In this document: positions 57,682-64,000 of the stretch, piece after piece
Layout: every line of letters starts with the position of its first letter
Numbering within the stretch: the stretch's first letter is position 1
Assembly: GCA_016721115.1 (NCBI GenBank)
Contig: JADKIW010000001.1
Location: 4,293,501-4,357,500, forward strand
Origin: Candidatus Defluviilinea proxima
GTDB lineage: Bacteria > Chloroflexota > Anaerolineae > Anaerolineales > Villigracilaceae
Length of the DNA stretch: 64,000 bases
Reading direction: 5' to 3'
Notes under the pieces: model-generated
What the model saw: only the letters and a program-made list of their open reading frames with translations
Database searches by the model: none
Told to the model about the DNA's origin: nothing
Position numbers and translations under genes: made by a program

Positions 57682-59139
57682 ATGAAGAATAAAATTTTCG
57701 CTTCAAAAAAAGCTCGCTGGATACTCCTAGGGATCGTAGCACTGGCAATTGTTGGAGGAAGTGCGGCATATTATTTCACTAACACCGCCCAAGCCAGTGT
57801 AGCAACTGAAACGCCGCTGCAAACCGCATCCGCTTACCGAGGGAGCATCGTATTGCAGTCCAATGGCACCGGCACACTTGCACCGGCCAACACGGTCAGT
57901 TTTGGGTTCGGAACCAGCGGACAGATCACTGAGTTGACCATCAAAATTGGCGATCAAGTAGAAGCCGGTCAAGTGATCGGCAAAATGGATGACACAGAAG
58001 CCAAGGCTGCTTACGAACAGGCAAAACGCAACCTTGCAGATATCACCACTCCTGCCGCTGTTGCCGAGGCAGAACAAGCAGTAGCTGATGCGGAGGTAGA
58101 GATCACCAATGCACTGAAAACCATAAAATTTCTCGTCAGCCCCGATGTCTTTTATTGGGAAGGGCAATTAGCTACAGCGCAGGAAACGCTCAAAGAGGCG
58201 CAAGCAGACGCAGGGTCCAGCCCGACCGCTGAACAGAAGAAGAAAGTTGATGAAGCCACAGCGACCCTAGATCGAGCACAGAAAAATCTTGAAGCCGCGA
58301 AGTTGACATACATCAATGAGTATGCACCAGAGAACTTCACCTTCACCTACACATATACAAATGATGAAGACAAGGAAACAACAACCAAGGAAGTCATCCC
58401 GCCGTCTGATGCAGAGATCGCAGCCGCACGTGCAACCTATCAATTAGCAGTTGAGAACCAAAAAGAAGCGCAAGCCTTCCTCGACTTTTTAAACGGGGGT
58501 CCACTTCCCGATGCTGTGACCGGCAGTACGATCACATCGCTTGTGGACGCACAAACAGCGCTTCAAACCGCAGAAGATAATCTGGTCGCTACACAATTGA
58601 CATCTCCCATCACTGGAACAGTGACCGCCCTAACAGCCAGCGTCGGAGATTATGTCTCCGCGTCGTCCATTGTCACCGTTTCAGACCTGAGCCAACCATA
58701 CACAATAGATGCGTATTTCGATGCAGAAGACTGGACCAGCATTCAAGCAGGGTACGAGGCTGATGTAGTGTTCGACATTTTGCCTGATGATACATACACA
58801 GGTGAAGTGACAGCGGTCTACCCTGAACTCGACAGCTCATCCAGTTCGTCGCTCGTTCATGCCATTGTCAAGTTGAATGAGAATATCAAAACAGATCTAC
58901 CGGCTGGCGCCTCTGCCGCAGTAGATGTGACCAGCGGACGCGCTGAGAACGTAACACTTATTCCGATAGAAGCCTTGCACGAAACCAGCCCCGGCAAATA
59001 TGCGGTCTTTGTCATGCAAAACGGTAAACCCCGTTTACGCGTGATCGAGATCGGGCTCAAAGACTTGTTACATGCAGAGGTCAAATCAGGAGTTGAGGCA
59101 GGCGACGTCGTCACAACAGGGATTACGGCGGTGCAATAA
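57682..59139 (+). CDS. HlyD-family membrane fusion adaptor, paralogue 4
   Basis: 485 aa from ATG 57682 (AAAGGA upstream; the longer frame from 57616 is inside the previous gene). Transmembrane helix WILLGIVALAIVGGSAAYYF, then FGTSGQITELTIKIGDQVEAGQVIGKMDD, coiled coil with DRAQKNLEAAKLTY, and QLTSPITGTVTALTASVGDYVSAS. The stop codon overlaps the start of the ATPase gene (TAATG), so they are coupled. This is the copy closest to the transporter genes and the best candidate for the canonical partner. Confidence 0.9.
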   Translation: MKNKIFASKKARWILLGIVALAIVGGSAAYYFTNTAQASVATETPLQTASAYRGSIVLQSNGTGTLAPANTVSFGFGTSGQITELTIKIGDQVEAGQVIGKMDDTEAKAAYEQAKRNLADITTPAAVAEAEQAVADAEVEITNALKTIKFLVSPDVFYWEGQLATAQETLKEAQADAGSSPTAEQKKKVDEATATLDRAQKNLEAAKLTYINEYAPENFTFTYTYTNDEDKETTTKEVIPPSDAEIAAARATYQLAVENQKEAQAFLDFLNGGPLPDAVTGSTITSLVDAQTALQTAEDNLVATQLTSPITGTVTALTASVGDYVSASSIVTVSDLSQPYTIDAYFDAEDWTSIQAGYEADVVFDILPDDTYTGEVTAVYPELDSSSSSSLVHAIVKLNENIKTDLPAGASAAVDVTSGRAENVTLIPIEALHETSPGKYAVFVMQNGKPRLRVIEIGLKDLLHAEVKSGVEAGDVVTTGITAVQ

Positions 59140-59855
59140 TGGATAAGAAAAAGATTATCGAAACGATTGACATCACAAAGGTCTTCGGCATGGGAGACAT
59201 CAGTGTAACGGCATTGAAAGGTATCAACATCGAGATCAACGCCGGTGAGTTCGTCGCCATCATGGGGCCTTCTGGCTCAGGCAAGAGCACACTCATGCAC
59301 ATCCTCGGTTGTCTCTCACAACCCACCAGCGGACAATACATGCTCGACGGTGAAGATGTGAGCTCACTTGATAAAGTGGAATTGGCCCACATCCGCAATA
59401 AAAAACTTGGTTTTATTTTCCAAGCATACAACCTGCTTGCACGTACAACAGCGCTTAGAAATGTCACTCTGCCGTTTCTTTATAGACATGAAAACAAGAT
59501 AGGGAACGAAGAAGGCGAAGAAAAAGCAAAGGCCATGCTGGAACTCGTTGGTCTGGCACAGCGCATTCATCACCAGCCACATGAACTCTCCGGCGGTCAG
59601 CAACAACGCGTTGCCATTGCACGTGCGCTCATCAATGATCCTGTGCTTATCATTGCAGATGAGCCAACAGGCAACCTTGATAGCCGCTCTGGTGTAGAGA
59701 TCATGAATCTTCTGCACACACTTCATGAACAAGGAACGACCATCGTCATGGTTACACACGATCCCAAAATTGCCGAGCACACACAACGAACCATTCAATT
59801 AACGGATGGCCTCGTAGACAATATTATTCACAACGGAAAGAAGGTGCACGCATGA
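59139..59855 (+). CDS. MacB/LolD-type ABC transporter ATP-binding protein
   Basis: 238 aa. Walker A GPSGSGKST (43-51), Q-loop LGFIFQAYNLLARTTALRNV, signature LSGGQQQRVAIARAL, Walker B VLIIADEPTGNLDSRSG and His switch MVTHDP are all present. It powers the permease at 59852, whose start overlaps by 4 bases (ATGA). This is a mechanotransmission-type exporter ATPase that cycles with the four adaptors upstream. Confidence 0.97.
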   Translation: MDKKKIIETIDITKVFGMGDISVTALKGINIEINAGEFVAIMGPSGSGKSTLMHILGCLSQPTSGQYMLDGEDVSSLDKVELAHIRNKKLGFIFQAYNLLARTTALRNVTLPFLYRHENKIGNEEGEEKAKAMLELVGLAQRIHHQPHELSGGQQQRVAIARALINDPVLIIADEPTGNLDSRSGVEIMNLLHTLHEQGTTIVMVTHDPKIAEHTQRTIQLTDGLVDNIIHNGKKVHA

Positions 59856-61081
59856 AACTTACTGAAGCCATGCGTATTGCATGGGAAGCAATACTCAAAA
59901 ATAAGATACGGTCCGTGTTGACCATGCTGGGCATCATCATCGGCGTGGCGGCGGTCATCATCATGGTCGCCATCAGCGCAGGGACAGAAGCCACCATTCA
60001 GGAACAGATCACAAGCCTTGGCTCGAACCTTCTGTTCGTACAAAGCAGTTTCGGCAGAATGGGACCCGGAGGTGGCGGGCAAGGTGGTGGCCTCGTCTAT
60101 GACGATGCAACCGCTATTCAAGATCAGGTATCTGGTGTGGAGGCAGTGGTCGTCGAACAAAGTACCACGCAAACGATCAAATCGGAATCTGCGCAACTGG
60201 ATGATGTTTCCATCGTGGGTTCATCACCCGGCCTCCCCTCCGTGCGTGATCTTGAAATCTCCCAAGGTCGATATTTCAATGAGCAGGATGTACAACGCAA
60301 ACAAAAGGTTGCCGTCCTTGGTTATACATTGGCACAAGAACTTTTCGGTGACGAAAACCCGGTCGGGCAATACGTGACAGTTGGTTCTACAAAACTGGCC
60401 GTGATCGGCGTGATGGCAGAAAAGGGATCAGTAGGCGGTGTTGACTTCGATGCGCGGTTGTATACGCCCATCACGGTCGTGTTCCAGAAATTCACGCCAT
60501 CACAATTCGCCCGCATCGTCGGTGATAGCGTACGCCAGATCACAGTAGAAGTTGATCCTTCAGCAAATGTTGACGATGTCATCACACAGATCAATCTCCT
60601 GCTCGTCAAACGCCATGACCTCACACTTGATACGGCAGATTTTAGCGTCACCACACAAAGCGACATCATCAGCACCCGCGAATCCACCACATCGGCATTT
60701 CGTAATCTGTTAGCATGGGTGGCAGGCGTATCGCTCATTGTAGGCGGTATCGGCATCATGAACATCATGCTGGTCAGCGTCACCGAGCGGACACGTGAGA
60801 TCGGTTTGCGTCAATCCATCGGCGCAACACCAAACGATATCCGCTTGCAATTCCTGATCGAGGCTTTGTTATTGAGCGTTATAGGCGGGTTGATCGGCAT
60901 CCTCGTTGGCGTAGGCGGTTCCTACATATTCGGCACCTTCAGCGACATGCGGACGGTTGTGTCTGTAAGTTCCGTCCTGCTAGCGTTCAGTTCCGCCGCG
61001 ATTGTCGGAGCATTCTTCGGATTCTATCCCGCCAACCAAGCCGCACAACTCGATCCCATTGAAGCACTACGATACGAATAA
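59852..61081 (+). CDS. MacB-like ABC transporter permease (FtsX family)
   Basis: 409 aa. An N-terminal helix (TMLGIIIGVAAVIIMVAISAGTE), a MacB_PCD extracytoplasmic domain of about 220 residues (a Gly-rich segment FGRMGPGGGGQGGGL occurs near 68), and a C-terminal FtsX core with three helices (LLAWVAGVSLIVGGIGIMNIMLVSVTERTREIGLRQSIGATPNDIRLQ). The final LDPIEALRYE is typical. It probably exports a lipophilic compound, peptide or lipoprotein; the substrate is unknown. Confidence 0.95.
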   Translation: MKLTEAMRIAWEAILKNKIRSVLTMLGIIIGVAAVIIMVAISAGTEATIQEQITSLGSNLLFVQSSFGRMGPGGGGQGGGLVYDDATAIQDQVSGVEAVVVEQSTTQTIKSESAQLDDVSIVGSSPGLPSVRDLEISQGRYFNEQDVQRKQKVAVLGYTLAQELFGDENPVGQYVTVGSTKLAVIGVMAEKGSVGGVDFDARLYTPITVVFQKFTPSQFARIVGDSVRQITVEVDPSANVDDVITQINLLLVKRHDLTLDTADFSVTTQSDIISTRESTTSAFRNLLAWVAGVSLIVGGIGIMNIMLVSVTERTREIGLRQSIGATPNDIRLQFLIEALLLSVIGGLIGILVGVGGSYIFGTFSDMRTVVSVSSVLLAFSSAAIVGAFFGFYPANQAAQLDPIEALRYE

Positions 61082-61085
61082 AACA

Positions 61086-61116
61086 GATGACAGTCACTTT
61101 AAAAGTGACTGTCATC
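61086..61116 (+). promoter_or_regulatory. Strong hairpin between the permease and the lipoprotein gene
   Basis: Nearly perfect inverted repeat GATGACAGTCACTT/AAGTGACTGTCATC with a very short loop. No T-run follows (CTCCCC), so it is more likely a stability or processing element than a terminator. Confidence 0.6.
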
Positions 61117-61135
61117 TCCCCATCAAGGAGATAAC

Positions 61136-61816
61136 ATGAAAAAAATAACCATCGTGATTTTCACCATTCTTGTTCTTGCACTGACCGCTTGCGGTAGTAG
61201 CAACAGTGCTACCAATCGACCGGATCAATCTGGCAACGCCACGGCTATGGAATTGCCGCTTGCATCCAAATTAGTAATTGGATCGTTCAAGTTGGAAAAT
61301 ACTGCCAATGCCATTACAGCCGAACAGGCTACTGAACTACTTCCGCTTTGGCAGGTGTATCAACAATTGAGCACAAGCGATACATCTGCCGAGCAAGAGG
61401 TCTCAGCATTGGCTGAGCAAATTCAAGAAACCATGACAGCCGACCAGATAAAAGCTATTGAAGAAATGAATTTGACCCCGCAGGATATGTTCACCGTTAT
61501 GCAAGAACAGGGAGTAACTGGTCAGAACGGGGCGGCATCTGCTCAAAACGGAACGAACAATGGCGGGAACGGAGAATTCCGCATGCCTGGTGGCGGTGGC
61601 GATATGGTTATTCCTCCAAGTGGAGGTGGAGTACCGGGAGGTGGACCAGGCGGAGGTCCAGGTGGAGGCGGGTCGGGGTTGAGTCCTGATCAGGTCGCCA
61701 CAGCACAGGCCCGTCGCACAGAAAATGGAGGTGCGAACACCGTCCGCTTAAACAGGACACCCGCTCCACTTATCGAAGCTCTTGTAAAGCTTCTGCAAGA
61801 AAAAGCTGGCTCCTAA
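61136..61816 (+). CDS. Gly-rich lipoprotein of the export locus
   Basis: 226 aa with AAGGAG upstream. The lipobox is LTAC after a signal peptide of about 18 residues. Residues 30-120 contain a helical domain (AITAEQATELLPLWQVYQQL, IQETMTADQIKAIEEMNL). A Gly/Pro-rich segment near 150-185 (PGGGGDMVIPPSGGGVPGG) follows, and a short C-terminal helix ends the protein. It sits between the permease and the regulator genes and is probably in the same transcript. No family is recognised; it may be a sensor of, or chaperone for, the exported substrate. Confidence 0.75.
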   Translation: MKKITIVIFTILVLALTACGSSNSATNRPDQSGNATAMELPLASKLVIGSFKLENTANAITAEQATELLPLWQVYQQLSTSDTSAEQEVSALAEQIQETMTADQIKAIEEMNLTPQDMFTVMQEQGVTGQNGAASAQNGTNNGGNGEFRMPGGGGDMVIPPSGGGVPGGGPGGGPGGGGSGLSPDQVATAQARRTENGGANTVRLNRTPAPLIEALVKLLQEKAGS

Positions 61817-61855
61817 AACCAGAATATTGATATACTGAAATTGAAAGGATGAAGT

Positions 61856-62539
61856 ATGGCTAAAACCATCATGGTCGTGGACGATGAAAAAAGGTTGGTC
61901 TCACTGGTCGAGAGTTACTTGACGCAGGAAGGGTACCGCGTGGTCACTGCGTACAACGGCAGGGAGGCTTTAAGTGTGGCTCAAAAAGAAAAGCCCGATT
62001 TGATCGTCCTCGACGTGATGATGCCTGAAATGGATGGGTACGAATTCATGCGCAAGCACCGCGCAGAAAACGATACCCCCATCATTCTTTTGACTGCACG
62101 TGTAGACGATGAAGAAAAAGTGATCGGCCTCGAAGTGGGCGCAGATGATTACATGACCAAGCCTTTCCGTCCGCGTGAGTTGGTGGCGCGCGTACGTGCT
62201 GTCATGCGCCGCGCTGGAGAGAAGGAACCCACTGCCAAGGTGTTGAAAGCCGCAGATATTATCGTTGATAGAGACAGTCGCACAGTAAAAGTTGCCGATG
62301 AATTTGTAGACCTGACCCCCTCTGAGTTCGATATCCTAACATCGCTTATGGGCTCCCCCGGACGTGTGTATTCACGTCTTGACCTGCTCGATGTTATTCA
62401 AGGTGTTCGCTATGAGGGGTATGAACGCACTATAGATACTCACATCAAGAACCTGCGTGGCAAGATCGAGAAATCCCCTCGCACGCCAAAATATATCGAA
62501 ACGGTATATGGCGTAGGCTATCGTTTTAAAAGGGAATAA
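61856..62539 (+). CDS. OmpR/PhoB-family response regulator
   Basis: 227 aa with AAAGGATG upstream. The receiver domain has VVDDEKRLV, phospho-acceptor Asp53 in VLDVMMPEMDGYEF, Thr in LLTARVDDEEKV and Lys in DDYMTKPFRPRELVARV. The C-terminal winged helix runs from about 132 (VDLTPSEFDILTSLMGSPGRVYSRLDLL) and ends HIKNLRGKIE then KYIETVYGVGYRFKRE. It probably controls the export operon upstream together with the kinase 5 bases downstream. Confidence 0.96.
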   Translation: MAKTIMVVDDEKRLVSLVESYLTQEGYRVVTAYNGREALSVAQKEKPDLIVLDVMMPEMDGYEFMRKHRAENDTPIILLTARVDDEEKVIGLEVGADDYMTKPFRPRELVARVRAVMRRAGEKEPTAKVLKAADIIVDRDSRTVKVADEFVDLTPSEFDILTSLMGSPGRVYSRLDLLDVIQGVRYEGYERTIDTHIKNLRGKIEKSPRTPKYIETVYGVGYRFKRE

Positions 62540-62544
62540 GGTCT

Positions 62545-63921
62545 ATGCGTTCCATATCCACTAAATTGATCGTTGCCTTCTTGAGCATTGGTATCATCAG
62601 CGTGGCTATCATCTTTCTCACAGCACGCTGGAATACCCGGCAGGAATTCATAAAATTTCTCTCCGATCAATCTCAGAGCAATCTTGTCACGGGCCTTTCC
62701 ACATACTATCAAGAAAACGGGTCATGGAACGGCGCGGACGTTGTCTTTTTTCAGAGTAACAACCATCAGCCCGGCGCAGGAGTGGGAGCGCCCAACCCTC
62801 GCCCAGATATACGTCAACCCTTCACACTAACAGACCCAAATGGCTATGTACTTATTTCTAACGGGAACTTAAAGACAGGGGAAAAGGTATCCGAAGACGA
62901 ATTTGACTTGGGCATACCTATCAAGCAAAATGATGTTGTGATCGGAGTGCTGGTTCCGATACGTGCACCATTTCAGGGGAACCCTCGTGAACTTGAATTT
63001 ATCGAACGCACCAACATCACGCTTCTTTATGGTGCGTTAGTCGGTGCAATCATCGCACTCATCCTTGGTGTTGTACTCTCACGCACCATCACCCGTCCCA
63101 TTCGTGAGCTTACACAAGCCACACATGCCGTCTCTGAAGGCGATCTCGATCAAAAAGTACAGGTACGTTCAAGCGATGAGCTTGGTGAACTCGCCAAGGC
63201 CTTCAACAAAATGAGCGCAGAACTTATGCGCTCGGTCAATGCCCGCAAACAAATGACAGCAGATATTGCTCACGAACTCCGCACTCCGCTCAGCCTGATC
63301 CTTGGTCACGCAGAAGCAGTTCACGATGGTGTGCTCCCGCCAACCAAAGAAAATTTTGAGATCATCCGCGAGGAAGCGACCCGCCTCGAGCATTTGGTCA
63401 ACGATCTGCGAACACTCTCGCTCGCAGATGCAGGCGAATTGGCCATGACCTTCCAACCTACAGAACCCGAGCGACTGCTCCAAGAAGTAGCTGCCCTCTA
63501 TCAATATCAGACTCAAAAGAAAAACATCTTGCTTGAATTGGACATCGCTTCGCCTCTTCCTACGCTCGAGCTTGATCCTGGACGAATGACTCAGGTACTC
63601 ACGAATATTTTAGACAACGCCACTCGTCACACTCCCGAAGGCGGGATAATCACCATCGCCGCAAAACAAATAGATAAAACTGTTGAGATCTCCATTCAAG
63701 ATAGTGGCCCCGGGCTTTCACCTGAAGAAACAGAAAAGATCTTCGAACGCTTCTATCGCACCGATACATCCCGTCAGCGTGACGGTGCACTTCTGAGCGG
63801 TTCGGGTTTGGGATTGGCTATCGCCAAATCCATCGTGCAGGCACACAGCGGCCAGCTTTCAGCGAAGTCCGAGCCGGGCAAGGGGTTGAGAGTCATCGTC
63901 TCGCTACCGGCAAAGTCCTGA
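62545..63921 (+). CDS. HAMP-containing sensor histidine kinase
   Basis: 458 aa. Transmembrane helix 1 (about 7-27), an extracytoplasmic loop of about 125 residues (28-155), helix 2 (about 156-179), HAMP (about 180-232; SRTITRPIRELTQATHAVSEGDL), HisKA with His243 in DIAHELRTPLSLILGHAEA, and HATPase with ILDNATRHTPEGG (N-box), DSGPGLSPEE (G1) and SGSGLGLAIAKSIVQAHSG (G2). The extracytoplasmic loop has no named domain. It pairs with the adjacent OmpR-type regulator. A strong terminator ends the locus. Confidence 0.95.
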   Translation: MRSISTKLIVAFLSIGIISVAIIFLTARWNTRQEFIKFLSDQSQSNLVTGLSTYYQENGSWNGADVVFFQSNNHQPGAGVGAPNPRPDIRQPFTLTDPNGYVLISNGNLKTGEKVSEDEFDLGIPIKQNDVVIGVLVPIRAPFQGNPRELEFIERTNITLLYGALVGAIIALILGVVLSRTITRPIRELTQATHAVSEGDLDQKVQVRSSDELGELAKAFNKMSAELMRSVNARKQMTADIAHELRTPLSLILGHAEAVHDGVLPPTKENFEIIREEATRLEHLVNDLRTLSLADAGELAMTFQPTEPERLLQEVAALYQYQTQKKNILLELDIASPLPTLELDPGRMTQVLTNILDNATRHTPEGGIITIAAKQIDKTVEISIQDSGPGLSPEETEKIFERFYRTDTSRQRDGALLSGSGLGLAIAKSIVQAHSGQLSAKSEPGKGLRVIVSLPAKS

Positions 63922-63935
63922 ATGCAAACAGAATC

Positions 63936-63977
63936 AAAAATCGGAAGTGTCCATTAGAACACTTCCGATTTTTTTAT
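63936..63977 (+). terminator. Rho-independent terminator at the end of the export locus
   Basis: A 12-bp perfect stem AATCGGAAGTGT/ACACTTCCGATT extended by A/T pairs, then TTTTTTTATTT. The remaining bases up to the window edge show nothing I can name. Confidence 0.9.
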
Positions 63978-64000
63978 TTCGCAATAACTTGTGGTGCTTG

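Overview
The window reads as one contiguous bacterial chromosome segment of moderate GC. It uses the standard bacterial code, with TGA as an ordinary stop. The gene families point to Chloroflexota, most likely class Anaerolineae. Indicators are Thr/Pro-spaced lipoproteins and SH3b proteins, a TIGR03960 plus TIGR03936 radical-SAM pair, Rex, PrsW, DUF3054, a DUF4342 protein, an ATP-grasp/alpha-E/transglutaminase cluster, and an F1 gene set followed by an MreB-like gene. This assignment is inferred from protein families and was not checked by a search.

Layout. Positions 1-1525 hold the N-terminal part of priA on the minus strand. Positions 1.6-8.4 kb carry small hypothetical membrane proteins, a MEMO1-family protein, a zinc-ribbon Nudix hydrolase, an ECF sigma factor with its anti-sigma protein, a DUF3054 protein and a double L7/L12-like repeat protein. 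Positions 8.4-11.4 kb carry lysS, greA and a PIG-L deacetylase. A PilZ protein and a TIR-transmembrane-beta-propeller protein follow. The minus-strand cluster at 13.6-19.8 kb encodes a transglutaminase-like protein, an alpha-E protein, a circularly permuted ATP-grasp protein and a GH13 enzyme with a histone-H1-like tail. Positions 19.9-31.4 kb hold a GAF histidine kinase, a tandem pair of M29 aminopeptidases and a series of small conserved enzymes and lipoproteins. Positions 31.6-40.3 kb hold the radical-SAM pair, PrsW, a tRNA-Arg, a GT-C glycosyltransferase, an SH3b lipoprotein and rex.

The accessory stretch at 40.5-46.0 kb is the least ordinary part. It looks like two integron gene cassettes with attC-like sites and no integrase in the window. 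One cassette carries a reductase-family gene. The other carries an RlmN-like radical-SAM gene broken by an in-frame TGA, so that the AACGQL catalytic-cysteine segment lies on a separate 46-codon ORF with its own strong ribosome binding site. A CPA2 antiporter without an RCK domain, a second reductase paralogue, a nucleoside hydrolase and a lipoprotein follow.

Positions 46.1-51.6 kb (minus) hold atpA-atpG-atpD-atpC and an MreB-like gene. No delta-subunit or Fo genes lie beside them. Positions 51.9-63.9 kb (plus) hold a D-Ala-D-Ala-ligase-like ATP-grasp gene and then a large export locus. That locus has four tandem HlyD-type adaptor paralogues, one MacB-type ATPase, one MacB/FtsX permease, a Gly-rich lipoprotein, and an OmpR-type regulator with its HAMP histidine kinase. 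It ends at a strong terminator near the window edge. Several genes have a -10-like hexamer only 3-9 bases before the start codon and no ribosome binding site, which suggests that leaderless mRNAs are common here.
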